In this document: piece after piece, positions 46,247-51,674 of the stretch
How positions within the stretch are numbered: position 1 is the first letter of the stretch
Layout: each line of letters starts with the position of its first letter
Source: Paraspadella gotoi
Lineage: Eukaryota > Chaetognatha
Reading direction: 5' to 3'
Length of the DNA: 64,000 bases
Assembly: GCA_051294375.1 (NCBI GenBank)
Contig: CM119270.1
Location: 9,929,086-9,993,085 of the forward strand
Translations under genes and position numbers: made by a program
The notes under the pieces: model-generated
What the model was told of the DNA's origin: nothing
Databases searched by the model: none
Seen by the model: only the letters and a program-made list of their open reading frames with translations

Positions 46247-46507
46247 TATCAATCTATCAATAAATCACCTGAAGCACAGCCGTATGACGCTAAAAAGAGC
46301 CATGAGGCCGACGAAGGCGAAGGCGGCGACGCCGGCCCATCGATGAGCCGTCCAGGCGACGCCGAGTTGGTCGATGGCGGCGTCGAAATCCGGCGTCGGA
46401 TCGGGAATCGGAAGTCCGAATAGCGACGTCGGCGGCGTGCCGGCGTTGAGCGACGTCGTGGGTGGCGTGGTCGCCGGTGGAGGCGGCGTCGCGCCGCTGG
46501 ACGTCAT
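14942..46507 (-). CDS. Seven-span membrane protein with long tail, PRRT3/PRRT4-like; 13 exons
   Basis: Gene model built by joining minus-strand exons; all twelve junctions use GT-AG sites and keep frame. Coding exons in order: 46507-46269, 43632-43422, 30484-30362, 26768-26649, 26329-26234, 20557-20389, 19694-19451, 19038-18939, 17751-17477, 17415-17282, 16284-16146, 15747-15503, 15084-14942; about 745 residues. The N-terminus is Pro/Thr/Ser-rich (about 60 residues). About seven hydrophobic helices lie in exons 1-6. A tail of about 415 residues follows with a Cys cluster, an acidic run and Ser/Pro-rich segments. Pro-rich ectodomain, clustered helices (the second ending in a ...LYIDAY.. turn) and long tail recall vertebrate PRRT3/PRRT4; this is from memory of the family layout, not a search. 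The Met at 46507 may be internal, because exon 1 has an acceptor just upstream. Confidence 0.75.
15105..15395 (+). repeat. Dispersed repeat (GGTACAACCAATATAAAA family), copy 2
   Basis: Fills the last intron of the seven-span gene. Begins and ends with the same GAAATTGGTACAACCAAT words, so it may be a dimer or terminally repeated unit. Related copy at 8380-8700. Confidence 0.6.
15503..15747 (-). CDS. Seven-span gene, exon 12: Ser/Pro/Thr-rich tail
   Basis: Acceptor AATGTTCAG, donor TTCAAG|GTGAGA, phase 2 in and phase 1 out, 81 whole codons. RSLEDFHPFLTTPAPTHAT followed by Ser/Pro-rich low-complexity protein and LQDFFSRENVQ. A second possible donor (TCTCAC|GTGAGA) lies 12 bases earlier, in the same phase. 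Confidence 0.75.
16146..16284 (-). CDS. Seven-span gene, exon 11
   Basis: Acceptor CTCCATCCAG, donor AAGCGG|GTGAGG, phase 1 in and phase 2 out, 45 whole codons. Gly/Arg/Ser-rich with SRKSLLGQQLEGPFDAESG. The intron between exons 10 and 11 is filled by a complete HINE-like element (16475-17158). Confidence 0.75.
16475..17158 (+). mobile_element. HINE-like element, copy 1 (684 bp)
   Basis: 5' end ACAAGTTTGAGCAAACAATG, then GTCGGATCTGC, then an array of the 18-bp unit TCAACTGACAAAATTTGG (about 16543-16900). The 3' module follows: ACCTACACACAAAATTTC, CCATCCATCCAATCACGAG, GTCCGTCC complement runs, CAAAGTGAATTATAGAGTCG. A decayed hairpin (AATCTGCTGATTAGCAAATC) comes next, followed by GACTAA. No coding capacity; non-autonomous. 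Confidence 0.8.
17282..17415 (-). CDS. Seven-span gene, exon 10
   Basis: Only 61 bases after exon 9. Acceptor TTTTTTTAG, donor CTCGG|GTGGGT, phase 2 in and phase 1 out. FGLDSEADLRSIKSEATW, then a Ser-rich part and SIERELNKQGLLTLS, a probable short amphipathic helix. Confidence 0.8.
17477..17751 (-). CDS. Seven-span gene, exon 9: acidic tail segment
   Basis: Acceptor CCCCCAAAAAG, with a second usable AG two bases on; donor GACAG|GTAAGC, phase 2 out. Contains NSCSTPDENELPEVDQDRAR, NAGFEPGFPTG and a run of eight Glu followed by MRRKSEKMMM. The tail appears intrinsically disordered. Confidence 0.8.
18190..18545 (+). repeat. (TTTCTTTA/TTTCTATA)n tandem tract
   Basis: About 350 bp of 6-8 bp pyrimidine/T-rich units. 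The long Phe/Ile/Leu/Ser frames across it are repeat readings, open in more than one frame. Confidence 0.9.
18939..19038 (-). CDS. Seven-span gene, exon 8: tail segment with VVQDGFIRLDL
   Basis: Acceptor CCTCCACAG, donor GGAGAG|GTAAGG, phase 2 in and phase 0 out, 33 codons ending SLLVVQDGFIRLDLDGE. It joins in frame to the next exon if that starts at AGC (17751). Skipping this exon also keeps frame if exon 9 starts two bases later (17749), so alternative splicing cannot be excluded. Confidence 0.7.
19451..19694 (-). CDS. Seven-span gene, exon 7: cytoplasmic Cys cluster and Ser-rich tail
   Basis: Acceptor CTCCAACAG (phase 1 in), donor TCAAG|GTGGGT (phase 2 out). Begins GCCGFCCATCRG, a juxtamembrane Cys cluster suited to palmitoylation (inferred), then Arg/His/Ser-rich sequence with SPTPSEEDD, a casein-kinase-type acidic patch. 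A nearer AG at 19648 would shift the frame, so this acceptor was chosen because it keeps phase with exon 6. Confidence 0.75.
19750..19990. other. Intronic AT-rich with (TA)n
   Basis: AT-rich sequence, including a (TA)n run near 19785-19801. No exon signals. Confidence 0.5.
20124..20255 (+). repeat. (GA)n microsatellite
   Basis: About 130 bp of GAGAGA with rare interruptions, in the intron downstream of exon 6. Confidence 0.95.
20389..20557 (-). CDS. Seven-span gene, exon 6: end of TM6 and TM7
   Basis: Acceptor CTCCCTAG, donor CCAG|GTTCGT, phase 0 in and phase 1 out, 56 codons. VFGMLFVYGVLNRAPPSPF, then WWCFHSVMRS and the helix LEVVFIIFVVVAANLLL, then RHRPKNPYP, a basic stop-transfer. Confidence 0.85.
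20600..20850 (+). repeat. Dispersed ~320-bp repeat unit, copy 2
   Basis: Begins TATGGTGGTATATTCACACC and carries TCCACAGTCCTAACGACTTC and the GCCCCATCCCAATGGGCAT core. Lacks the CGTTGGCAAAGCGAGACCGT part present in copies 1 and 3. Confidence 0.75.
20850..21080 (+). mobile_element. Second hairpin-ended repeat family, copy 1
   Basis: Contains AACTATCGAGGCGAATTTC (shared, inverted, with 25785-25952) and a nested hairpin at 21000-21030 (outer stem GAGCC/GGCTC, inner stem ACCGGC-GAA-GCCGGT). TATAATG and TTTGTGACGTCGTCGTCG follow. A related hairpin with the same flank order is at 33929-33959. The layout parallels the 3' end of the HINE-like elements. Confidence 0.55.
21360..22160. repeat. AT-rich repeats, inverted relative of 9217-10640
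   Basis: Recurring ACTAATTCATAAGAAACTAT, AACGTTCAAGAAC and AAAAGACGCTAAAA words match the reverse complement of the 9.2-10.6 kb tract. No frames of interest. Confidence 0.5.
22190..22800 (-). repeat. Dispersed ~320-bp repeat unit, tandem pair, inverted
   Basis: On the minus strand two head-to-tail units. Each carries the TCCACAGTCCTAA-like segment, the C-rich CCCATCCCAATGGG core and the GACAAACGCCTATGCCCC segment. This copy shows that the family can exist as short tandem arrays. Confidence 0.7.
23430..23521 (+). repeat. (CT)n microsatellite
   Basis: Near-perfect CT run that borders a 25-bp satellite tract. Confidence 0.95.
23525..23780 (+). repeat. ~25-bp satellite (ATCATCGCATCAATGAATGACT)
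   Basis: About ten units of TATCATCGCATCAATGAATG drifting to GGTTATCATCGCATCAATATT. The same satellite, inverted, lies at 27001-27095 and 31380-31640. Next to this array and at the other two sites a CT/GA tract is adjacent. Confidence 0.9.
23998..24823 (-). mobile_element. HINE-like element, 3'-truncated
   Basis: Minus orientation. The 5' end (complement of ACAAGTTTGAGCAAACAATG then CCGGATCTGC) is at 24785-24823. It is followed inward by AATTAATC-type arrays and the GAGTGGAAAT...TTTAAATG...AAAAACCTGTTTC module at 24005-24050. The hairpin end is missing. A second 5'-end-like word (ACAAGTTTGAGCTAACAATG) at about 24489 suggests a nested or rearranged copy. Confidence 0.6.
24824..25780. other. 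Intronic AT-rich, gene-free
   Basis: AT-rich with a short GA-rich tract near 24887-24925. The plus frame starting near 25560 is not splice-bounded and runs into repeat sequence. Confidence 0.5.
25785..25952 (-). repeat. Second hairpin-ended family, internal fragment
   Basis: The reverse complement contains GGAACTATCGAGGCGAATTT flanked by sequence aligning with 20845-20945. The hairpin end is not included. Confidence 0.5.
25957..26166 (-). repeat. Solo LTR of the Ty3/gypsy family
   Basis: 210-bp copy of the 512-719 LTR, bounded by TGTGGAC...GTCCACA and flanked on both sides by GTAC (25953-25956 and 26167-26170), a 4-bp target duplication. No internal sequence remains, so it is a solo LTR left by LTR-LTR recombination. 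It lies 68 bases from exon 5 of the seven-span gene. Confidence 0.85.
26234..26329 (-). CDS. Seven-span gene, exon 5: Cys-rich loop and start of TM6
   Basis: Acceptor CCTTTCAG, donor ACGCAA|GTAATG, phase 0, 32 codons. YERDRSCSCCVSPALD is a Cys-rich loop that may be disulfide-bonded or acylated. It is followed by the hydrophobic VAVVAALAQILMGATQ, which continues into exon 6. Confidence 0.85.
26649..26768 (-). CDS. Seven-span gene, exon 4: TM5
   Basis: Acceptor CTACTTAG, donor AAGCAG|GTGAGT, phase 0 both sides, 40 codons. WAAQGFYVLW precedes the helix SMILTLIFLA, followed by a basic end (VVVAAKNRAKQ). Confidence 0.85.
27001..27175 (-). repeat. ~25-bp satellite and (GA)n tract
   Basis: ATTGATGCGATGATAACCA units (27001-27095), a CGTAAATAAAACAA link, then GAGAGA to 27174, where the HINE-like element begins. 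The same order (satellite, CGTAAATAAAACAA, GA run) is found at 31560-31712. Confidence 0.8.
27175..28326 (+). mobile_element. HINE-like element, copy 2 (1152 bp)
   Basis: 5' ACAAGTTTGTGCAAACAATG + GTCGGATCTGC. The central 18-bp array (TCAACTGGCATAATTTGG) spans about 27235-27590. Two or three repeated ACTTTCCTACCCACACAC modules follow, then an ACAGACAGAC run and the CAAAGTGAATTATAGAGTCG word. A perfect hairpin GGATCTGCT-GATA-AGCAGATCC precedes GACTAA. It lies in the intron between exons 3 and 4. Confidence 0.85.
28319..28545 (+). repeat. 108-bp tandem duplication across the HINE 3' end
   Basis: CCGACTAAAAAGAAGTCCAA recurs 108 bases downstream with the same following sequence (AATCTCATTTACATATT...AATCTAAATTAGAC), so the last bases of the element and its flank are duplicated head-to-tail. 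The second unit differs by a small insertion. Confidence 0.8.
28550..29150. other. Intronic sequence, no gene called
   Basis: A moderately GC-rich patch (28580-28860) is open on plus for 88 codons but lacks a consistent donor. It is followed by a CAACAACGA trinucleotide tract (28995-29046). Confidence 0.4.
29150..29605 (+). repeat. Dispersed ~320-bp repeat unit, copy 3
   Basis: A circularly permuted start (AAGTGGTGAACCCTACCATC...CTCAGG), a CT run at 29241-29262, then the full unit from GGTGGTATATTCACACC to GGCAACCCGGCTGTTGCC. The permutation again points to a tandem ancestor. Confidence 0.75.
30258..30350 (+). repeat. (GA)n microsatellite
   Basis: Near-perfect GA run just 3' of exon 3 in the direction of transcription. 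Confidence 0.95.
30362..30484 (-). CDS. Seven-span gene, exon 3: TM4
   Basis: Acceptor CTCTTTCAG, donor TTGCAG|GTGATT, phase 0 both sides, 41 codons. TSLLHGLKHP leads into the helix MTVTTFHFLVTMSCVVIAAI. A (GA)n tract sits in the intron just downstream (30258-30350). Confidence 0.85.
30490..31380. other. Intronic AT-rich, gene-free
   Basis: No exon or repeat recognised on either strand. Confidence 0.5.
31380..31712 (-). repeat. ~25-bp satellite and (GA)n, copy 3
   Basis: GATGATAACCATTCATTGACG-like units mixed with a TTGATTGATGTAATAGTAA variant array, then CGTAAATAAAACAAA and a GA run. Confidence 0.8.
31915..33660 (+). repeat. Composite array: GA tracts + GCTGGACAGCTGCTGGAC units
   Basis: A unit made of a GA-rich tract, GCTGGACAGCTGCTGGAC, GAACTCGTTTTTAGACGAAT, TTTCCTTTCTATAAATAAAT and TTCGTTTGAGCATGTTCCCA repeats at about 32028-32265 and 32330-32555, with decayed versions from 33236 and 33600. 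Arg/Glu frames here are simple-sequence readings. Confidence 0.7.
32555..33165 (-). repeat. ~600-bp dispersed repeat, inverted copy
   Basis: The reverse complement matches 57610-58215 and 63285-63893 over about 600 bp: GGGTGGGTCAGAAGTTTGAT..., ATTAGTAATTAATTTTTTAA, ATCATCATCATC, AAAATTTGAATTTGGTCGGC. A shorter, more diverged relative is nested in the HINE-like copies at 55110-55680 and 60790-61350. Confidence 0.75.
33845..33965 (-). mobile_element. Second hairpin-ended repeat family, terminal fragment
   Basis: On the minus strand a nested hairpin (33929-33959; outer GAGACA/TGTCTC, inner ACCGG/CCGGT around GCGAAG) is followed by TATAATAATTCGC and a GTCGTCGTCGTCGTC run. This is the same order as at 21000-21080 but with a changed outer stem. 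Confidence 0.5.
34265..35492 (-). mobile_element. HINE-like element, copy 3 (1228 bp)
   Basis: Inverted. The 3' end at 34265 gives CTAA then the hairpin (GGAATCTGCTGATAAGCAGATCC) and the CCGACAATATT and CCATCCATCC modules. An 18-bp array TTGACCAAATTATGCCAG spans about 34975-35360, then a (CAT)/(TAA) tract, GGATCTGCC and the 5' word at 35492 (ACAGGTTTGAGCAAACAAT). The frames repeating QLTKLC and VDQIMP come from the 18-bp array, which is open in several frames because 18 is divisible by three. Confidence 0.85.
35493..37855. other. Large-intron sequence, no gene seen
   Basis: AT-rich, with TATATCTATAT-type simple sequence at about 37380-37780. Unique-looking but with no splice-bounded frame. 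Confidence 0.5.
37860..38715. other. GC-rich island with broken coding-like frames
   Basis: About 850 bp of clearly GC-rich sequence with sharp edges in AT-rich DNA. Open plus frames lie in sequence (37874-38224, 38226-38486, 38532-38717) and a long minus frame at 37852-38256. None has recognisable domains or splice signals. Arg-rich readings on both strands are expected from GC-rich DNA. It could be a decayed mobile element, a transferred or contaminating fragment, or an unrecognised exon cluster. It lies about 0.9 kb from a 100-N gap. Confidence 0.4.
39644..39743. other. Assembly gap (100 N)
   Basis: Exactly 100 N, a conventional placeholder for a gap of unknown size. It lies in the 12.9 kb intron between exons 2 and 3 of the seven-span gene, flanked on the left by tandem CACCAAAAGGCCTAAGGGTT-like units (39543-39635). 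Confidence 0.99.
39744..42900. other. Large-intron AT-rich DNA, no gene seen
   Basis: Long A/T homopolymer-rich sequence. No splice-bounded frame, known repeat or motif recognised on either strand. Confidence 0.55.
43256..43354 (+). repeat. (TCA)n microsatellite
   Basis: About 98 bp of ATC/TCA trinucleotide, almost perfect, 68 bases downstream of exon 2 of the seven-span gene in the direction of transcription. Confidence 0.95.
43422..43632 (-). CDS. Seven-span gene, exon 2: TM2 and TM3
   Basis: Acceptor CCACCACAG; donor GCCAAG|GTGAGG. The junction codon makes Ser. Seventy codons: helix ICLVFSHLFLLLLSAA, the polar turn SLYIDAYNAENRFPAW, then a second helix through CGAGAFHLLFVVLLVAAK. Very high GC at third positions against AT-rich introns. 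The intron to exon 3 is about 12.9 kb and includes the 100-N gap. Confidence 0.85.
43891..43966 (+). CDS. Nested gene, candidate exon a
   Basis: Acceptor CCCAACAG before 43891; weak donor TCGA|GTGACG after 43966, phase 1 out, which fits the next exon. Reads LHIRIIRILSFGLIVCCSSL, signal- or membrane-like. The donor is weak and no start Met is seen, so this is the least sure exon of the nested gene. Confidence 0.3.
44552..44741 (+). CDS. Nested gene, exon b: membrane segment and basic stretch
   Basis: Good acceptor (TTCTGTTGTAG) and donor (GACGAG|GTAAGC). 190 bases, phase 1 in and phase 2 out, open throughout. FSIGSVCFLVDVLLMCRLML is a probable membrane helix followed by the strongly basic FRWRHHRLRRPLQDIRH. 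The minus strand here also has a partial acidic frame, but it is not needed by the minus-strand gene. Confidence 0.55.
45085..45158 (+). CDS. Nested gene, exon c
   Basis: Acceptor CAACTCAG, donor CCCGTG|GTAGTG. Phase 2 in and phase 1 out, consistent with neighbours. YWAYLSLPPSGDKRGPPGRL in a short GC-rich island. Confidence 0.5.
45801..46045 (+). CDS. Nested gene, last exon with stop
   Basis: Phase 1 in. Acceptor CCTAAAAAAG is poor in pyrimidines. Reads VEKAKVKTEDPFTDSEPEEA, then a Lys/Arg/Ser/Gln-rich stretch, and ends at TAG 46043-46045. AATAAA follows at 46055-46060. The combined protein (at least 190 residues) would be a small membrane protein with a charged tail. No family is recognised. 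The gene lies wholly within the first intron of the minus-strand seven-span gene, in antisense. Confidence 0.5.
46055..46060 (+). terminator. Polyadenylation signal of nested gene
   Basis: AATAAA nine bases after the TAG stop of the last exon; an unusually short 3' UTR if used. Confidence 0.45.
46200..46262 (+). repeat. (CAAT)n microsatellite
   Basis: Tetranucleotide run abutting the donor site of exon 1 of the seven-span gene; its last unit is about six bases from the exon end. Confidence 0.9.
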
Positions 46508-46533
46508 GGTTGAGTTCGACCCCAAAAAATTAT
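46269..46533 (-). CDS. Seven-span gene, exon 1: Pro-rich region and TM1
   Basis: Acceptor TTCTCCTCCAG before 46533; donor TTCAG|GTGATT after 46269, phase 2. The first Met is at 46507-46505; the frame stays open upstream of it (NFLGSNST, with possible N-glycosylation). Thr/Pro-rich, then DFDAAIDQLGVAWTAHRW and the helix AGVAAFAFVGLMALFSVI. The GC-rich codons stand out from the AT-rich flanks. Because an acceptor exists, at least one further exon (coding or leader) must lie upstream. Confidence 0.8.
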
Positions 46534-46839
46534 CTGGAGGAGAAAGAGAAAGAGGAGAAGTCAAGTGGCGAGGATAAAATTAAAGGAAGTCTGACCTCGG
46601 GTCGGCTTATTTTTTTTTTAAGTTTTATTGTCGGTCGTCGTCGTCGTCGTTCTTGTTCGTTTTTGACAATTTATTCACGGGTACATAAAACACTTCAACA
46701 AAAAAATAGTTTTTGAAACGTAAAGTTTTGAGGAACTTGAAGTGTAAAAACAAGGAATTTAAAATGAAAAAACCGTTTCGAGTTTTTAATCGGCAATTCT
46801 CCGCTACAGGAATTCGCGGGCGCCGCGATATCAAACTGA

Positions 46840-47350
46840 GAATTACAAAAAAAGATTTATTTCGGTTTTCGTTCGTTTGAAGGAGAAAAAAATCGCGGGA
46901 TTTATAGATATTTGATGTCGTTGATCTCTTATAAATATATCCGGTGTTTACGGCTCGAGGACAGAAACGTGTGGAATCTGTAGATTTATCGCGAGGGTGG
47001 CTAAAATAGATGATCTAAATAAGATATAGGTTTGCTGTAGCTTGTCTGTAGGTTTAATCGCTTTTTAATGTGCGAATGTACATCGAATTTATTTATTGAG
47101 GTAGACGTTTACGACAGAAAAAGTGCAAAGATTTAAATTTTTCCCCTTCCTTTTTAAAATATTTATGGGCGAAAAAATCTCTAATTAGTTTAACACCTGG
47201 GGCAAAAAAACCTAGTTACCAAGTATTTGTAAATAAAGTGTATTAATATTAAAATAGCTCGAAATAATTATAAAAACATTATTAGTGTCCTGTTCTTAGA
47301 TAAAAATGAATATGAATGCAGATGCTTGAAGGCGTATTCATCTTTTTTAA
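46840..47350. other. AT-rich, gene-free
   Basis: Between exon 1 of the seven-span gene and the next upstream HINE-like element. No signal recognised. Confidence 0.45.
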
Positions 47351-47355
47351 GGAAA

Positions 47356-48376
47356 ACAAGTTTGAGCAAACAATGTCGGATCTGCCTACGAAAACTAATT
47401 AATTAATTAATCGATTAATTAATTAATTAATTAATTTTAATATTTAATATTTAATAATTAATTATAAATTTATATACAGCTTAACATATCGATGTCCTTA
47501 AAATAAAGTAAATGTGACTTATATTTTTTCAATTTAAACTCATTTCCACTGGCAACATTTCGTCAAAACTTTACATCTAGCTTCTTTCACAAACTTTCCT
47601 TCCCGCTCACAAAATTTTATCTCAATCTATTATGGATTAAAATAAGTAAAAAGAGTCAAGTAAATATGACTCTATTTTTTTCATTTAAACTCATTTCCAC
47701 TCAGCCAATCACGAGTTATTGGGGCTTTTTGCTAAGGTAGGACAGATGGACGGATTGATTGACTGATTAATAAATTAGTGATTAATTAATTTACTAATTG
47801 ATTAATTAACTGATTAATTATTTGATTTTTAATACATCCTGCATATACATTTAATATAAAAGGAAAAAAATCATAATCAATTAGTGAAACAGGTTTTTTG
47901 TTTTTTTTTAATTTAAACTCATTTCCACTCAAACTATTCCATCGAAACTTGATTTCCTGTTCAATCACACACTTTCCTATTCACATACAAAATTCCAGGT
48001 AATCAGCCCATCCACTCATGAGCAATTGGTGTTCAAATAGTGAATATATTTTTTTGTTTTTTCCATTTAAACTCATTTCCACATGGACGATTCCATCGAA
48101 ACTTCATACCAGCTCAATCACACACTTACCTATCCACACACAAAATTTTATTCAAATCCATCCATCCATCACGAGTAATTGGTGTTTTTTGCTAAGGTGG
48201 CACGGACGGACGGACAGACGGACGGACGGACGGACATCATTTTTTTTGCATAATTTATCATAATTCGATGTTCTGACATGATATAAGTTAGTGCCCGACA
48301 ATATTGAGGGGGCGGACCGACGGACCGACAAAGTGAATTATAGAGTCGGGATCTGCTGATAAGCAGATCCAACTAA
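47356..48376 (+). mobile_element. HINE-like element, copy 4 (1021 bp)
   Basis: 5' ACAAGTTTGAGCAAACAATG + GTCGGATCTGCCTACG, then AATTAATTAATCG arrays instead of the 18-bp array. Repeated CATTTCCACT modules and a CGGACGGACGGA run follow, then CCGACAATATT, a perfect hairpin and AACTAA. Closely related to copy 5 in the opposite orientation. Confidence 0.85.
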
Positions 48377-48528
48377 AAAAAAGAGAAAATTCTTCAGTGT
48401 CCGATGTTACTGTCAAAACTTATTTTGTCTTTCGCGGGAGATTTTTTTTTTTTAAGGAAAAACCTTCACAAAAACAGATTCACGTTTCGAAAAAAAAAAG
48501 TTAGGAATTGGCGGCGATGGTTTCGAAC

Positions 48529-48644
48529 CTCTCATCCCCGGGGGTGTGGAGGAGGAGGAGGAGGAGGGGGAAGTTGAGGTTGAGCCTGGTCCGAGAGTCA
48601 GAAAAGTTAAAGACGTGAAAAGTGTCCGTGGTCGAACCGCGCAT
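48529..48644 (-). CDS. Candidate upstream exon of the seven-span gene
   Basis: Acceptor GATTTAATCAG; donor GATGAGAG|GTTCGA, phase 2 in and phase 1 out, which joins in frame to exon 1 (46533). Reads RPRTLFTSLTFLTLGPGSTS, then a Ser run and TPPGMR, fitting the Pro/Ser/Thr-rich ectodomain expected there. Low-complexity composition and an average donor limit certainty. Confidence 0.4.
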
Positions 48645-48659
48645 CTGATTAAATCAAGA

Positions 48660-49370
48660 GAAGCGAAGATGACCGATCCGTGATTTGGTAATCGAGTCGT
48701 TGATGTGTTGGTAAGAAAATAAAAGATTTGGTGCTAAGAATTGAGGGATCGGGTGATGCTGGAGATCCGATAAGGATATATCGACGATAACCAATTAAAA
48801 GGACGGGTTCATGATGAAATGTTAACTTGCATCGAAAGAAAGAAATCATTGTTGTGGTGATCGACAACTTGGTGATTGGTGAATCGGTGATACGGTGATC
48901 CGGTGATTCGGCCCATCCCTTATATCCGGGATCTTTCAAGGGCCAAACAAATTCGCGAGCCGTGAGTGAGTCACCCGTGAATCGATAGAGATACCGGAGG
49001 AGGAGGACGAGACCGGTTGGGCTTTTTTTATTCTTTTGGTCGTCGTCGTCTTCTTTGGCTTCGTCTTCATCGTCGTCGTCGTTTTCGTTGTCAGCGTCAT
49101 CGTCCGTTTGGCGGTTGAAAAGTGGCCGAGCGAGTCTCCCCGAAAGGTTGATGCATTTAAAGTTTATTTTAAAAAAATAATTTTTTGAAATCGGAGAATG
49201 AATCGAAATTATGCGAATTTAACCGAAGAGGTCATAGAAAGTTCGATGAAATGATACTTTTTTATTAGGATCCGAATTTTTTTGGGAGAGAAAGTTGTTT
49301 TCCTCTTCCTTCTAATTACGCGAACTCAAATTTGATACGAAATAAGAATTTTTATTTTACGATTTTGTTT
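48660..49370. other. GC-richer stretch between inverted HINE-like copies
   Basis: Contains a long minus-strand open frame (about 48650-49150) beginning with an Asp/Glu-rich part and ending in short GATCACCG-type repeats. It may hold a further 5' exon, but no splice pair in the right phase was found. Confidence 0.3.
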
Positions 49371-49376
49371 CTTTTT

Positions 49377-50439
49377 TTAGTCGGACCTGCTTATCAGCAG
49401 ATCCCGACTCTATAATTCACTTTGTCGGTCCGTCGGTCCGCCCCCTCAATATTGTCGGGCACTAGCTTATATCATGTCAGAACATCGAATTATGATAAAT
49501 TATGCAAAAAAAATTATGTCCGTCCGTCTGTCCGTCCGTCCGTCCGTCCGTCCGTCCGTCCGTCCGTCCGTCCGTCCGTCCGTCCGTCCGTCCGTCCGTC
49601 CGTCCGTCCCACCTTAGCAAAAAACACCAATTACTCGTGATTGGATGGATGGATTTGAATGAAATTTTGTGTGTGGGTAGGGAAGTGTGTGATTGAGCTG
49701 GATATAAAGTTTCCATGGAATCGTCTCAGTGGAAATAAGCTTAAATGGAAAAAACAAAAAAATATAGTTCACTATTTGAACACCAATTGCTCATGAGTGT
49801 CAATCAATCCATCCATCCGTCCCACCTTAGCAAAAAGCCCCAATAACTCATGATTGGCTGGTTGGATCGGAATAAAATTTTATGTATGCGTAGGAACATG
49901 TGTGATGAAGCTGGATATAAAGTTTTGACGGAATCATGTGAGTGGATATGAGTTTAAATGGAAAAAACAAAAAAACAAAAAGGCGTTTACTAAAATCTTT
50001 TTACTTATTTTAACCAATAATTGGATGAATAGATTGAGTTCAAATTTTGTGTGTGGGTAGGAAAATGTGTGATGAAGCTTGATATAAAGTTTCGGTATGA
50101 GTGGAAATGAGTTTAAATGAAAAAAATATGAGTCACATTTAGTTGACTCTTTTTACTTATTTCAACCCATAATAGATTGAGATGAAATTTTGTTAGCGGG
50201 AAGGAAAGTTTGTGAAGAAGTTAGATATAAAGTTTTGACGGAATTGTGCCAGTGGAAATGAGTTTAAATGGAAAAAATATAAGTCACATTTACTTTATTT
50301 TAAGGACATCTATGATGATAAGCTGTATATAAAATAATAATTAATTATTAAATATTAAAATTAATTAATTAATTAATCGATTAATTAATTAATTAATTAA
50401 TTTTCGTAGGCAGATCCGACATTGTTTGCTCAAACTTGT
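49377..50439 (-). mobile_element. HINE-like element, copy 5 (1063 bp), with (CCGT)n
   Basis: Inverted copy. CTAA and hairpin at the left end, then CCGACAATATTGAGG, a 92-bp CCGT array (49519-49610), CACCTTAGCAAAAAACACC and repeated GTGGGTAGGAA...GATGAAGCTGGATATAAAG modules. AATTAATTAATC arrays and the 5' word at 50439 complete it. The SVRPSVRPSV frames are the CCGT array. Confidence 0.85.
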
Positions 50440-51095
50440 TTTTTTTTTATTGTTTTTGAGCTGAAGAAAATGATGATGAATCGAGAAAAAATGTAGTTGA
50501 ACAGAAGAAACCAGTTTTTGATTTTCGCTGTCTTTAAAACGAAATTGCGTCAGGTGACCGGGTTTTGTGTTTTGACTTCGTTAGGGGGTGTCAAGAGAAT
50601 TTTGACCCAGGTCATGGTTATGAAGCTTGGAGATGATGAGATGGTGAGATGGAAAATATAAGGTTTTAGTTTAGGTTATAAAACTACTAAACGATAAAAA
50701 TAATCTACTTAGACTTCTGAACATAGAACTGATTCTTCCTAAATCAGACACAAATTTACTAAATTTGCTGAATATTTCGATTAACGAATCTTCTTTGTGA
50801 TAAAACGGAGATAGATGCAAAACCTCACGATCTTCGTCGATCAAATGTCACTCCCTTCCTTTCAGGGGGCGTCATGGAATTTCGTCGTCGCCCACATTTT
50901 TTTGTCCTTCATTCGGAGGCGGAATAAGTTTGATATTGAAAAGACAATGAGATAAAAGTCGCGAAACACTTTTCTTCTTTTTTATAATCGGGAAGTTTTG
51001 AATTTCCGGGAAGTGAGAAATAAGAAATCCGCTCCATCTGTTATCTTTATTAACAATTTATTAAAAACGGAATCAGTTTCATCGGCTAATCGGTT
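50440..51095. other. No gene seen
   Basis: Moderately AT-rich; a few short frames without splice support. Confidence 0.45.
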
Positions 51096-51109
51096 TATCA
51101 ATTTTTATT

Positions 51110-51245
51110 CGGGGGAGGAGGTTGGGGGGGCAGGTGGAGGGTGTTTGGGGGGGTAGGCGGAGATTGGGGGGGTGGTAGGAAGGGGTTGGGGCGGCTGGGG
51201 GTGGAGGTTGTGGCGGTGGGAGGAGGTAGGAGGGAGGTAAAGAAG
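51110..51245 (+). repeat. G-rich low-complexity tract
   Basis: GGGGGGTGG-type purine-strand-biased sequence that reads as Pro/Thr/Ser on the minus strand. The Pro-rich minus frame (51098-51439) is in a plausible place for an ectodomain exon of the seven-span gene but lacks a clear donor, so it is left as low complexity. Confidence 0.5.
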
Positions 51246-51569
51246 AATGTTGAGCGTCTCGTGTTTCTCATTAAAATTTTTCTTCGTTCTGGTTCCAAGG
51301 AAAAAAAACTTTGTAAGCAACAGATTAAGTTTCCCCTTTTATTTTTGTTTTTTAAAAAAATGGTCTTATGACGACAACGACGACGACGACGACGACTTCG
51401 ACAAGGATGGCATCGTAGAATGAAGAGAGCAGTATCCATCAGAAGATAACTTAATTTATGTAAGTTTTTAGTTTTTTATGTTCGGATTTAGGATTAGGTG
51501 AGGGTTAGTGGTTACTAACTGGTGAGGGTTGGGGATTGATTTATAGGTTCGGCTACAGACTGAAGAGAC

Positions 51570-51672
51570 AGTAATTATTGTTATGTGACAGAACCGTTCA
51601 ATATAAGAAGTCACTGAGCTTCGGATCAGGCTGTAACACCGAGCTACAGGCGGGTTAAGGTCCGGGATCACT
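51570..51672 (-). repeat. SINE body fragment
   Basis: GAAGAGACAGTAATTATTGT...GACAGAACCGTTCAATATAA...GAGCTTCGGATCAGGCTGTAA matches the body of the SINE at 52970-53080. The tRNA-like head is missing. Confidence 0.6.
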
Positions 51673-51674
51673 AA

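Noticed and set aside
49422-49716. SVRPSVRPSV and DGRTDGRTDG repeat proteins
   Set aside because: Translation of a CCGT tetranucleotide array inside a HINE-like element.
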